NCBI GenBank assembly: GCA_019636445.1
Contig: JAHBXO010000010.1
Span: 62,001 to 126,000, forward strand
Direction: 5' to 3'
DNA from: Gemmataceae bacterium
GTDB lineage: Bacteria > Planctomycetota > Planctomycetia > Gemmatales > Gemmataceae
DNA: 64,000 bases
This document shows positions 7,293 to 16,514 of this stretch, in pieces; the first letter of the stretch is position 1, and each line of letters starts with the position of its first letter. The notes beneath the pieces are model-generated. The model was not told the origin of the DNA. It did not search any database and saw only the letters and a list, made by a program, of their open reading frames with translations. The position numbers and the translations under genes are program-made.

Positions 7293-8768
7293 CTACTTCA
7301 TCTTCAGCACGACGTAATCGCTTTCCCCGGTCGGGCGCATGACGAGCAGCAGGGCGCCCTTCTCTTTCGACGCGGCCGCCATCGCGGTTTCGAACTCCTT
7401 CGCGTTCGTCACCGGCGTCCTGTCGACCTTGGTGATGAGCAGGCCCTTGGCGAGGCCGACTTCGGCGGCGGCGGAGCCGCGCTCGACGCCGAGGATGATG
7501 GCACCCTTCGCGTCGCGGGGGAAGCCGAGCTGGGCCCCCATCTGCGGCGTGAGGTCCATGACGGTAAGCCCGGCGACGTCGATGCCGGCGTCGGCGGGCA
7601 CTCGGGCGGAGCCGCCGCGGAAGTTTCGCTCGGAGAGGCCGTACTCTTCGGGTTGCTCCTCGATCGTCACCTTCTGGGCGAAGGTCTTGCCGTCGCGGAC
7701 GTAGACGATCTCGGTCGGCTGGTTCAACGGCAGCTTCGAGACGACGCGGGGCAGGGTGTTGACATCTTTCAACTGCGTACCGCCGACGGAGAGGATCACG
7801 TCGCCGGATTTAAGCCCGGTCTTCGCGGCCGGCGTATTGTCGTGTACCTTCGTCACGAGCACGGCGTTGCTCGCGGCCGGCACGCCCAATCGAGCCGCGA
7901 GGTCGGCATCGATTTCGCGGACACTCACGCCGAGGTAGCCGCGTTTCACGGTGCCATCGGTGAGAAGTTGCCGGCTGACGTCGCGGGCGAGGTTGCTGCT
8001 GACGGCGAGTCCGACGCCGTTGGAGCCGCCGCTGCGCGTCTTGATGGCGCTGTTGATGCCAACGATCTTTCCTTCCAGATTGACGAGCGGCCCGCCGCTG
8101 TTGCCGGGGTTCATGGCCGCGTCGGTCTGGAGGAAATCCTCGTACTGGTTCAGCTGCAGATTCTGCCGGCTCTTGGCGCTGATGATCCCTTGCGTCACGG
8201 TGCCGGTCAGGCCGAAAGGCGCGCCGACGGCGAGTACCCGGTCGCCGACTTCCATCGCATCGCTGTCGCCGAACGCGAGCGCCGGCAGCGGATGCTCGGG
8301 CTTGATGCGCACGACGGCGAGGTCGGTCTTCGGATCGCGGCGGATGTCGGTGGTGGTGTATTTCTTGCCGTCCTGGAAGGCGATTTCAACGGTATCGGCC
8401 CCCTCGACGACGTGTGAGTTCGTGAGGATGACGCCGTCGGGGTCGATAACCACGCCGGAGCCGAAGCCGAGGTTCGGCGTGAACGGCACTTCGGGTTCCT
8501 GCATCTCGAAGAAACGACGGAACTCCTCCGGGATGTTGCTCGGCAGTTGCCGGACGCGGGGATTATTGACGCGTTTGGTCGCCTTGGCCTCGATGCTGAC
8601 GACGGCGGGGATGACGTGCCGGACCACGTCGCGGTACGAGCCGAGTTCCTTCGGCATCGGCGGGGGTGGCACGGCCTGCCCGTGGAGTTTGTCGGCGAGA
8701 AGGATGGCCGCGAACGCGCCGAGGGCGAGGCAGAACAGGGCGAGGGGAATCCGGCTGAGGAATTTCAT
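7293..8768 (-). CDS. HtrA/DegQ-type periplasmic serine protease with two PDZ domains
   Basis: A 491-residue protein from the ATG at 8768, with a GGAG ribosome site upstream. Residues 1-30 form a signal anchor or signal peptide (basic MKFLSR followed by a hydrophobic stretch). The trypsin-like domain has His about 117 (NSHVVEG), Asp about 149 (KTDLAVV) and Ser about 222 (GNSGGP). Two PDZ domains follow (about 270-365 and 400-488). This is the DegP/DegQ architecture, which handles misfolded envelope proteins. The Hsp20 gene lies 112 bp upstream on the same strand, suggesting a small proteostasis locus. An intrinsic terminator follows the gene. Confidence 0.95.
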   Translation of the reverse strand: MKFLSRIPLALFCLALGAFAAILLADKLHGQAVPPPPMPKELGSYRDVVRHVIPAVVSIEAKATKRVNNPRVRQLPSNIPEEFRRFFEMQEPEVPFTPNLGFGSGVVIDPDGVILTNSHVVEGADTVEIAFQDGKKYTTTDIRRDPKTDLAVVRIKPEHPLPALAFGDSDAMEVGDRVLAVGAPFGLTGTVTQGIISAKSRQNLQLNQYEDFLQTDAAMNPGNSGGPLVNLEGKIVGINSAIKTRSGGSNGVGLAVSSNLARDVSRQLLTDGTVKRGYLGVSVREIDADLAARLGVPAASNAVLVTKVHDNTPAAKTGLKSGDVILSVGGTQLKDVNTLPRVVSKLPLNQPTEIVYVRDGKTFAQKVTIEEQPEEYGLSERNFRGGSARVPADAGIDVAGLTVMDLTPQMGAQLGFPRDAKGAIILGVERGSAAAEVGLAKGLLITKVDRTPVTNAKEFETAMAAASKEKGALLLVMRPTGESDYVVLKMK

Positions 8769-8880
8769 GGGAAACTCCGTTTTGGAGAAAGGACCCCCGT
8801 CATGGGGGCGACCGATTATACGCTCCGAGTCGGTGGAAAGGGGCACTCGCTTCGCGAGTGCCCGACACTGGGACGTGCCA

Positions 8881-9306
8881 TTACTGGCCGAGTTGCGCGG
8901 TCACGGCGATCTTTTTCGGCTGGGCTTCGGGCCGCTTGCCGATGGTGATGGTGAGCACCCCGTTGGCCAGGTTCGCGGTGACGGCGTTGGCGTCGACGGT
9001 CTTCGGCAGGCGGACGGACTGTTCCCACGAGCCGTAGTTGCGGCTGTCGTAGCTCGCGCCGTCGCGTGGCTTGCGCTCGGCCTTCACGGTGAGCACGTTG
9101 TCGTGCAGGGCGATGTCGAAGCCGCCTTCCGGGATGCCGGGCGCATCGAATTCGACCACGACCTTCTGCTCGTCGTCCCAGATCGCTAGCGGCAGGGCCG
9201 GGGCCGCTGGGCGCTCGAACGGAGTCTCGGTGAAGAAGTGGTCGAGCAGATTCGCGAGGCGGTTGGAGGTCGGAACCAGCGAGCCGTTGGGGAACGTCGT
9301 GAACAT
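8881..9306 (-). CDS. Hsp20 family small heat-shock protein
   Basis: A 141-residue protein whose residues about 40-135 form the alpha-crystallin domain, ending with the typical NGVLTITIGK motif and a short basic tail. The N-terminal region names a variable oligomerisation arm. GGAGG precedes the ATG. Such proteins hold unfolding proteins in a refoldable state. It is transcribed towards the htrA-like protease gene, 112 bp away. Confidence 0.93.
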   Translation of the reverse strand: MFTTFPNGSLVPTSNRLANLLDHFFTETPFERPAAPALPLAIWDDEQKVVVEFDAPGIPEGGFDIALHDNVLTVKAERKPRDGASYDSRNYGSWEQSVRLPKTVDANAVTANLANGVLTITIGKRPEAQPKKIAVTAQLGQ

Positions 9307-9595
9307 GAACGGAGCCTCCTCGTGTCGCGGGCGAACCAGTGGGAATGTGGAGGGGAGGCGGTTCCGCCGGCCCGCGACGTGCGGCGGAGACGACGCCCCG
9401 ACGGAGGAGTTGGGAATACAACCGGCGTGCCAAATCCGGCCGCGCGGCGCAAGTGTCGGAGAATCCGAAATTTGTCGCGATAGGCCGATTGTTCAAGGGT
9501 TTTCATCGCTGTCAGAGTGGCAGTCCACCCAGCGTACCGTATATCATTCCGCATTCCTCCCCGCCTGAAACACCCGACATCCGCGAGGTTCCTGC

Positions 9596-10864
9596 ATGTC
9601 TCCGGCTCTCTTACTGACGGCCTGCCTGATGGCCGCACCCGCCGTCGGCGATGGCGATTGGCCCCAATGGCGCGGCCCGAACCGCGACGGCAAATCGCTC
9701 GAAACCGGACTCCTCAAAAACTGGCCGAAGGATGGCCCCAAGGTCGCCTGGGAAAACCTCAAGGTCGGCCACGGTTACGGTTCCCCCGCCGTCGTCGGCG
9801 ACAAGGTCTACATCCTCGGTGGCGAAGCCAACCAACCCGGTTCGCCGGAATTCTGTTTGTGTCTCAACCTCAAAGATGGCAAAGAAGTCTGGTCCCAACC
9901 GCTCGAAACCAGTGCCGGCGGATTCAATGCCGGTTGGGGCGGTGGAACGCGTTCCACACCGACCGTCGCCAACGGCATGGTCTATTGCCTCGGCGCGACC
10001 GGCGACCTCGTCTGCTTGAACGCCGATTCCGGGAAGCAAATCTGGAAGAAGAATCTCGTCAAGGATTTCGGCGGTGCCATTCCCACATGGGGATACAGCG
10101 AATCTCCTCTCGTCGACGGCGACAAACTCGTCGTCACGCCCGGCAAGGGTACCGGCATGGTCGCCCTCAACCCCAAGACTGGTGCGACGATCTGGAGTTG
10201 CAAGGAATTCACCGACGGTGCCGGCTACTCCTCCGTCCTACCGGTTGAAGTCGGCGGCGTGCGCATTTACCTCCAGCAGACGATGGGATCGTCCCTCGCC
10301 GTCCGCGCCAAGGACGGCAAACTGATGTTCCAAAACTCCAGTTTGAAACGTCGGGTCGCGGTCATTCCGTCGCCCGTATTTGCCGACAACTGCGTCTTCT
10401 TCACAGCGGGCTACAACGCCGGCTGCGAAGCTTACAAGCTCAGCGCCAAAGGCGACCGGGTCGAGGCGGAGGAGATCTTCACGCTCAACCCCGCACTCTC
10501 GAACCATCATGGCGGCGTGATCCAGATGGGCGACAAGGTCTACGGCCACAGCGATCGCGGCGGCTGGACCTGTCTCGATTTCACGAAGAAGGCCGACGCG
10601 CCGGCGTGGACCCACTCCAAGTTCGGCAAAGGCTCGATCACGTTTGTGGACGGCCACTTCCTCTGCTACGCGGAAGGCAGTGGCGACCTTGCCGTCATCA
10701 AGGCCACCGACGCGGGCTGGGAGCAGGTTGGCGGAATGAAGCTCCCGAAGAAGAGCAAGACCCCCAAGGCCGCCGGAGCCATCTGGGCCCATCCCGTGGT
10801 CGCACACGGCAAGCTGTTCCTGCGGGACTTCGACTACCTCTTCTGCTTCGATCTGAAGAAATAA
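9596..10864 (+). CDS. PQQ-like beta-propeller protein, secreted (first of four)
   Basis: A 422-residue protein with a short signal peptide (MSPALLLTACLMAAPAVG), then DWPQWRGPNRDG, the characteristic opening of planctomycete PQQ-like propeller proteins. Repeating blades carry motifs such as DKVYILGGEA, NGMVYCLGATGDLVCLNADSG and DKLVVTPGKG. The fold matches BamB and quinoprotein dehydrogenases, but the catalytic Asp/Ca and Cys-Cys features of a true PQQ dehydrogenase were not recognised, so binding of PQQ should not be assumed. It opens a same-strand cluster running to about 23.4 kb. A GC-rich hairpin lies in the short gap to the next gene. Confidence 0.85.
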   Translation: MSPALLLTACLMAAPAVGDGDWPQWRGPNRDGKSLETGLLKNWPKDGPKVAWENLKVGHGYGSPAVVGDKVYILGGEANQPGSPEFCLCLNLKDGKEVWSQPLETSAGGFNAGWGGGTRSTPTVANGMVYCLGATGDLVCLNADSGKQIWKKNLVKDFGGAIPTWGYSESPLVDGDKLVVTPGKGTGMVALNPKTGATIWSCKEFTDGAGYSSVLPVEVGGVRIYLQQTMGSSLAVRAKDGKLMFQNSSLKRRVAVIPSPVFADNCVFFTAGYNAGCEAYKLSAKGDRVEAEEIFTLNPALSNHHGGVIQMGDKVYGHSDRGGWTCLDFTKKADAPAWTHSKFGKGSITFVDGHFLCYAEGSGDLAVIKATDAGWEQVGGMKLPKKSKTPKAAGAIWAHPVVAHGKLFLRDFDYLFCFDLKK

Positions 10865-10922
10865 CCTGTAAGGTTCGCGCGCCGCGGCGGTATTCGCCGT
10901 CGCGGCACCACGGGAGTGCAGC

Positions 10923-12125
10923 GTGATCGACCTCCTCGCCGAGCTGATCGCGGCGATCCGGCCGACCAACCGGTTCTACGCCCACAAACTCCGCGACCTG
11001 AACCTCGCGGACCTGACGACCCCCGCCGACATCCGCCGACTGCCGTTCACGACGAAGGCCGAACTCGTCGCGGACCAGCTTCAACATCCGCCCTACGGCA
11101 CGAACCAGACCGAACCGCTCGAACGCTACACGCGGTTCCACCAGACCTCGGGCACCACCACCGGTCAGCCGCTCGTCTGGCTCGATACGCCCGCCAGCTG
11201 GGATTCCCTCCTCGAAATCTGGAAGGAGATCTACGCGACCCTCGGCCTCACCGCAACGGACACGCTGTTCTTCCCCTTCTCCTTCGGCCCGTTCCTCGGC
11301 TTCTGGAGCGGTTTCGAAGGGGCCGCCCGACTCGGACTCCGCGTCCTCTCCGGCGGCGGAATGAGCAGTACCGCCCGCTTGAAATTCCTGATCCGGCATG
11401 GCGCGACCGTCGTTTTCGCCACGCCAACCTATGCGGGGCACCTGGTCGAAGTCGCGGAACGCGAGGGAATCCGGTTGAAAGACTCGGCGGTGCGGATGAT
11501 CGTGGTGGCGGGCGAACCGGGCGGGAACATCCCGGCGACGCGGGCGCGGATCGAAGCGGGCTGGGGAGCGCAAGTGATCGACCACTATGGGCTGACGGAA
11601 ACCGGCCCGATCGCGCTGGAGCGCCCCGACGACCCCGGCGGCCTCGCAATCCTGCCGCAAGCCTGCCTCGCGGAGGTGATCGACCCGGCGACGCTCGAAC
11701 CGGCCGACACCGGCGAACTGGTGCTGACGACGCTGGCGCGCCGCGCGTGCCCCGTGATCCGCTACCGCACCGGGGACCTGGTGCGGCGACCGCCGGGAGT
11801 TTCTACAATAACGCGCCTGGATGGCGGCATCCTTGGCCGCGCCGACGAGATGGTGCAGGTCCGCGGCAACAACCTGTACCCCTCGGCGATCGAGGCGATC
11901 GTGCGACGGTGGCCCGACGTGGCCGAGTACCGCGCGACCATCGACCGCACCGGCCCCCTGGCGGGTCTGCGGCTGGAGATCGAAACCGACCGACCCGATG
12001 CCGCGCGGGACATCGCCCGTGCCATCCAGGACGAACTGTTGTTTCGTGCGGACGTGACTGTCCTCCCCCCGGGCACCCTGCCCCGATTCGAGATGAAGGC
12101 CAAACGATGGATCATCCAACGCTGA
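10923..12125 (+). CDS. Adenylate-forming acyl ligase, phenylacetate-CoA ligase-like
   Basis: A 400-residue protein starting at GTG 10923 with GGGAG at 10912-10916. It shows the adenylation P-loop (HQTSGTTTGQPL, near residue 76), the A5 motif YGLTETGP (near 223), and the A7-A8 region (YRTGDLV, near 282) followed by a C-terminal subdomain with VRGNNLYPSAIE. This is the PaaK-type pattern: a carboxylic acid is activated to an acyl-adenylate and passed to CoA. The acid used is not apparent. Its last 19 bases overlap the start of the next propeller gene, so they are probably translated together. Confidence 0.85.
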   Translation: MIDLLAELIAAIRPTNRFYAHKLRDLNLADLTTPADIRRLPFTTKAELVADQLQHPPYGTNQTEPLERYTRFHQTSGTTTGQPLVWLDTPASWDSLLEIWKEIYATLGLTATDTLFFPFSFGPFLGFWSGFEGAARLGLRVLSGGGMSSTARLKFLIRHGATVVFATPTYAGHLVEVAEREGIRLKDSAVRMIVVAGEPGGNIPATRARIEAGWGAQVIDHYGLTETGPIALERPDDPGGLAILPQACLAEVIDPATLEPADTGELVLTTLARRACPVIRYRTGDLVRRPPGVSTITRLDGGILGRADEMVQVRGNNLYPSAIEAIVRRWPDVAEYRATIDRTGPLAGLRLEIETDRPDAARDIARAIQDELLFRADVTVLPPGTLPRFEMKAKRWIIQR

Positions 12126-14518
12126 CTTCCCGATTCGCCCGCCGCCTGGCGGCCCTGGCACTTGTCGCCGCCGGCGCGATCCCTGCCACCGCCGCCGACT
12201 GGATCCACTGGCGCGGCCCGAATCAGAACGGCGTCGCCGCGGAAACCGGAATCCCCGCCAGTTTCGGTGTCGGCGAGGTTGGGAAAGACAACCTGGTGTG
12301 GCGTTCGAACGTGGGCGGCCGGTCCGCTCCATTGGTGATGAACGGCCACCTCTACCTCATCAGCGCGTCCGGCACCGGACTCACCGAAGGCGAACGCGTT
12401 GTCTGCCTGAAGGAAGCCACCGGCGAACAAGTCTGGGAAACGAAGTTCAACGTCTTCCACACCGACATCGTCTCCAGCCGCCTGGGCTGGACCAGCCTCA
12501 CGGCCGATCCCGCGAGCGGCACGATCTACTGTCACGGGACGCAGGGCAACGTGGCCGCGTTCGACGCCAAGACCGGCAATATCAAGTGGCTACGGAACCT
12601 CACCGAGGAATTCGGCCGCATCACCGGCTACGGCGGTCGCATTTCGTCCCCGATCTTCGATAGCGGTCTCGTCATCGTCGGCTTCGTGAACTCGTCCTGG
12701 GGCACCCACGCCCGCGGCGGGAACCGCTACTACGCCTTCGATGGCAAGACCGGTGAGGTCGTGTGGGTGTCGGAAGTGTCCAATCCGCAGCGGATGATGA
12801 AGGGGACGTACTATTCGAACCCGGTCATCGCTGTGATCAACGGCCAGCGGCAGCTGATCACGGGTGGTGCCGACGGCGCGGTCCACGCGATGAAGGTTCG
12901 CACGGGCGAAGTCGTTTGGTCGCATCCGATCGCCGTGAACATCGTCAACCCGTCGCCGGTCGTGGACGGAAATCTCGTATACATTTCGCACGGCGAAGAG
13001 AACATCGGCGGCGGCCCGATCGGCAAGGTGCTGTGCCTCGACGCGTCGCAGGTGAACGCGAAGACGAAAACGCCGAAGGTCGTGTGGGAGACCAAGCGGA
13101 TCGCCCTGCCCTCCGGCGGTAGCCGGCAGGGGGTGCGCTTCGGCCTGTCGTCCCCGGCGCTCGCCGACGGCGTGCTCTATCTGCCGGACGACGCGGGCGA
13201 ACTGTACGCCTTCAATGCGAAGGACGGGAAGTGCCTCTGGACGCACAAGTTCGGCACGGTCTCCCGCGGCGCGCCGCTGGTCGTCGACGGCAAGCTCTAC
13301 GTCTTCGACGTGAACGCGAAGCTGACGGCGCTCAAGCTCAACGGCAAGGAGGAGCCGGAAGTGTTGGCGGAAATCCCCTTCCGCTCGACGGCCGGCGCCG
13401 GGTTCGTGGAGACGCACGGCACCCCGATCGCGGTGAATGGCCGGCTTTACTTCAGCACGCGGGAATTTACCTATGCCATCGGCGCGGAAAAGCCGACCCT
13501 CGGTTCCGTCGGTTCGGCGGCGGCCGCCGCCGAGACGCCCTTCGACGATAACGCCGCACCGGCGTCGCTCCGAATCTTCCCGGCCGAGATCACGACAGCG
13601 CCGGGTCAGACGGTGAGCCTCGCGGTCAAGTTCCTCGACGCCAACGGCCGCGAAGTGAAGGCACCGGCGGACGCGAAGATCGAGTGGAGCCTGCCGCAAC
13701 CGCCGGCCCCGACGCCGATGGGCGCGCAGCCCCCGGCGCTCAACGGCGTGCTGAAAGCCGACGGCGCGACGGCGACCGTCGAGATCGCCAAGGTGCCCAG
13801 CCAGCAGGGCTATGTGAGCGTGAAGGCCGGGAACCTGACGACGACGGTGAACACCTGGGCGCGCGTCCGCGTCGCCCCGCAAGTGCCGTACACGAACGAT
13901 TTCGAGAAGGTGCCCGAAGGAATCGCCCCAGGCGGGTGGATCAACGCGAACGGTAAGTTCCTCGTCAAGAAGCTCGCCGACGGAAACAAGGTGCTCGCGA
14001 AAGTGAACACCGACAGCCGACCGCCGTTCGCCCGCTCGAACGGCTTCATCACGGCGACGACCTCGAAGGCGTACGCCATCGAGTGCGACCTCCTCGGCAC
14101 GAAGGTCCGCGACCAACTACCCGACATGGGCCTTGTGAACAGCCGGTACCTGATGGTGTTCGAAGGGAAGCCCGACCCGAACTTCGACAACAAGAAAACC
14201 CTGCGGCTGGTGTCGTGGGAAGCCCGCCTGCGCGTGAACAAAGTGATCGAGTTCGACTGGAAGCCGGACACGTGGTACACGGCGAAGCTGGTGGTCGAAC
14301 CGACGGCCAAGGGAGCCGACATCAAGGGCAAGGTCTGGGAAAAGGGTAAGCCCGAACCGACGACTTGGACGATCGAGTTCGCGGACCCGATGCCGAATCT
14401 GGAAGGGGCTGCGTCTCTGTACGGTTATGTCACGAATATCGCGGATCCGATGCCGGGTTCCGAGATCCACTACGACAATCTGAAGATCACGCCGGCGAAG
14501 TCGTCGGCGGCCAAATAA
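12107..14518 (+). CDS. Large secreted PQQ-like beta-propeller protein with C-terminal extension
   Basis: An 803-residue protein from the ATG at 12107, inside the end of the ligase gene. A signal peptide (MDHPTLTSRFARR followed by a hydrophobic core ending ..ATAA) precedes DWIHWRGPNQNG. Residues about 30-465 are propeller blades. A linker and an Ig-like/low-complexity segment (about 485-590) follow, and the C-terminal region (about 595-800) looks like a LamG/concanavalin-type beta-sandwich, with YTNDFEKVPEG near its start. The extra domain could bind a sugar or surface. Overlap with the acyl ligase indicates that the two products are needed together, though one is cytoplasmic and the other exported. 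Confidence 0.85.
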   Translation: MDHPTLTSRFARRLAALALVAAGAIPATAADWIHWRGPNQNGVAAETGIPASFGVGEVGKDNLVWRSNVGGRSAPLVMNGHLYLISASGTGLTEGERVVCLKEATGEQVWETKFNVFHTDIVSSRLGWTSLTADPASGTIYCHGTQGNVAAFDAKTGNIKWLRNLTEEFGRITGYGGRISSPIFDSGLVIVGFVNSSWGTHARGGNRYYAFDGKTGEVVWVSEVSNPQRMMKGTYYSNPVIAVINGQRQLITGGADGAVHAMKVRTGEVVWSHPIAVNIVNPSPVVDGNLVYISHGEENIGGGPIGKVLCLDASQVNAKTKTPKVVWETKRIALPSGGSRQGVRFGLSSPALADGVLYLPDDAGELYAFNAKDGKCLWTHKFGTVSRGAPLVVDGKLYVFDVNAKLTALKLNGKEEPEVLAEIPFRSTAGAGFVETHGTPIAVNGRLYFSTREFTYAIGAEKPTLGSVGSAAAAAETPFDDNAAPASLRIFPAEITTAPGQTVSLAVKFLDANGREVKAPADAKIEWSLPQPPAPTPMGAQPPALNGVLKADGATATVEIAKVPSQQGYVSVKAGNLTTTVNTWARVRVAPQVPYTNDFEKVPEGIAPGGWINANGKFLVKKLADGNKVLAKVNTDSRPPFARSNGFITATTSKAYAIECDLLGTKVRDQLPDMGLVNSRYLMVFEGKPDPNFDNKKTLRLVSWEARLRVNKVIEFDWKPDTWYTAKLVVEPTAKGADIKGKVWEKGKPEPTTWTIEFADPMPNLEGAASLYGYVTNIADPMPGSEIHYDNLKITPAKSSAAK

Positions 14519-14557
14519 CGAACTTGTGAAACAAACCACCCTCCAAGGGAAGCAATT

Positions 14558-16411
14558 ATGAGTCTCGTTCGAAGCGCCGCCGCGGCTGTCGTGTCGCTCG
14601 GCATCGTGGGCGGCCTGGGGTACGTCGGGTTGAAGAACTATCGCGCCGGTGCGGAGGCGCGGGCCGAAGGCGCGCCGCTGCCGCCGGTCTCGGCGAACGC
14701 GAGTCTCACGCCGGCGAGCGCATCGATCGGCGGTCCGGGTCGGGCCCAGGCGGCGGAAACACCGAAGGGCGAACTGGCCAAGGCCGAGCTGAAAGCCGAT
14801 CCGAAGCCGGCCGGCGGCGCAGGCGGCGGCAGCGAAGTGACGATGTTCGGCGGCACGGTCGGCCGGAACTTTATCAACACCGTCGACAAGAACGTGATCG
14901 AGAAGCCGGAACAGGGCGGCCCGGAGCAGCTCTGGTCGGCCGTGCTGGGTTCCCGCGCCTACGGCGGGCCGATCATCGCCGGCGGCAAGGTGTTCTGCGG
15001 GACGAACAACGAACACCCGCGAAACAAACGCGACGCCCGCAAGAACGCCGACGGCGACGAGGAGCCGATCGACAAGGGCGTGCTGATGTGCTTCGACCAG
15101 AAGACCGGCGAGTTCCTCTGGCAGGCCGTCAACGACAAGCTCCCCGGCGGCATGGTTGTCGACTGGCCGAAGGAAGGCGTCTGCTCCACGCCCCATGTCG
15201 AAGGCAACCGGCTCTACTATGTCACGAACCGTTGCACTGTCGTCTGCCTCGACGTGAACGGCATGGTCGACGGCAATCAGGGCATCCAGACCGAGAAGTA
15301 CAAGGACAAGACCGACGCCGACATCATCTGGGAATACGACCTGATGGCGGAACTGAACGTCTTCCCGCACAACATGTCGGCATGCAGCCCGCTCGTCGTC
15401 GGCGACTACATCTACGTCGTCACCGCCAACGGCGTGGACGAAAACCACATCAACATCCCCGCCCCGCAAGCCCCGAGCTTCGTCTGCCTCGAGAAGCAGA
15501 CCGGCAAAATGAAGTGGAAGAGCAGCCTGCCCGGCAAGGAGATCATGCACGGGCAGTGGTCGAACGCCGTCTACGGCGAGATCGGCGGCGTCAAGCAGGT
15601 GATCTTCCCCGGCGGCGACGGATGGCTCTACAGCTTCGAACCGACCAGCGGCGAACTCCTCTGGAAGTTCGACGCCAACCCGAAGGACTCCATGTATGAA
15701 CTTGGCGGCGCCGGCACCCGCAACGACTTCATCGGCACCCCCGTCGTCGCCGATGGCAAGGTCTACATCGGTGTCGGTCAGGACCCGGAACACTTCACCG
15801 GCATCGGCCACTTCTGGTGCATCGACCCGGCCGGCAAGAAGGGCGACATCTCCCCGGAACTCGTCGACAAGGTCGAGAAGACCGAGGACGGCCGGAACAA
15901 GATGACCGGCAAACCGAACCCGAACTCGGCGGTCGTCTGGCACTTCGGCGGTGCCGAGCAGCGCAAGGTCGCCGGCCGCGACTTCGTGTTCGGCCGCACC
16001 ATGAGCTCCGCCGCGGTCGTCGATGGCGTCGTCTACATCGCCGAACTCCAGGGCCAGCTCCACTGCCTCGACGCCAAGACCGGCAAGCAGTACTGGCAGT
16101 ACGACACCAAGGGCGCCATCTGGGGTTCGTCGTACGTTGTCGACAACAAGGTCTACCTCGCGACCGAAGGCGGCGAGTTGTTCGTCTTCAAGCACTCCAA
16201 GGAGCCGAAGACCTTCAACGAATTGCTGATCGTCGCGGCGAACGACAAGGAACTCCGGGCGAAGGTGAACGAGATGCGCAAGGAGATCGAGAAGGAATAT
16301 CTCGTGGCCAAAGTCGAGATGGACGCCGCGATCCGCAGTACGCCGGTGGTCGCCGACGGTGTGCTGTACGTGATGACCGAAAAGGCCGTCGTCGCCTTTA
16401 AGAAGAAGTAG
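14558..16411 (+). CDS. Membrane-anchored PQQ-like beta-propeller protein
   Basis: A 617-residue protein with AGGGAAG before the ATG. Residues 6-25 are a hydrophobic segment (signal anchor). A low-complexity Ala/Pro/Glu linker extends to about 95, then propeller blades follow to the C-terminus with motifs such as GGKVFCGTNNE, GDYIYVVTANG, GQLHCLDAKTGK and DNKVYLATEGGELFVF. A helical stretch near 545-590 interrupts the last blade. It is separated from the preceding propeller gene by 39 bp and from the next gene by a hairpin, so it may end one transcript. Confidence 0.85.
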   Translation: MSLVRSAAAAVVSLGIVGGLGYVGLKNYRAGAEARAEGAPLPPVSANASLTPASASIGGPGRAQAAETPKGELAKAELKADPKPAGGAGGGSEVTMFGGTVGRNFINTVDKNVIEKPEQGGPEQLWSAVLGSRAYGGPIIAGGKVFCGTNNEHPRNKRDARKNADGDEEPIDKGVLMCFDQKTGEFLWQAVNDKLPGGMVVDWPKEGVCSTPHVEGNRLYYVTNRCTVVCLDVNGMVDGNQGIQTEKYKDKTDADIIWEYDLMAELNVFPHNMSACSPLVVGDYIYVVTANGVDENHINIPAPQAPSFVCLEKQTGKMKWKSSLPGKEIMHGQWSNAVYGEIGGVKQVIFPGGDGWLYSFEPTSGELLWKFDANPKDSMYELGGAGTRNDFIGTPVVADGKVYIGVGQDPEHFTGIGHFWCIDPAGKKGDISPELVDKVEKTEDGRNKMTGKPNPNSAVVWHFGGAEQRKVAGRDFVFGRTMSSAAVVDGVVYIAELQGQLHCLDAKTGKQYWQYDTKGAIWGSSYVVDNKVYLATEGGELFVFKHSKEPKTFNELLIVAANDKELRAKVNEMRKEIEKEYLVAKVEMDAAIRSTPVVADGVLYVMTEKAVVAFKKK

Positions 16412-16421
16412 GATTCCGCAC

Positions 16422-16450
16422 CGGCCCGCGGGCATTTGGCTCGCGGGCCG
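16422..16450 (+). terminator. Hairpin after the third propeller gene, weak terminator
   Basis: A 9-bp perfect stem (CGGCCCGCG, 16422-16430, with CGCGGGCCG, 16442-16450) and an 11-base loop, 11 bp after the stop at 16411. Only a mixed TGTTGGATTT follows, so termination may be partial and the cluster may be read through. Confidence 0.5.
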
Positions 16451-16514
16451 TGTTGGATTTGCGACGACCGTGCGGTCTAATCATTAGTTGCATCCAATCT
16501 CAAGGATTCTCCCC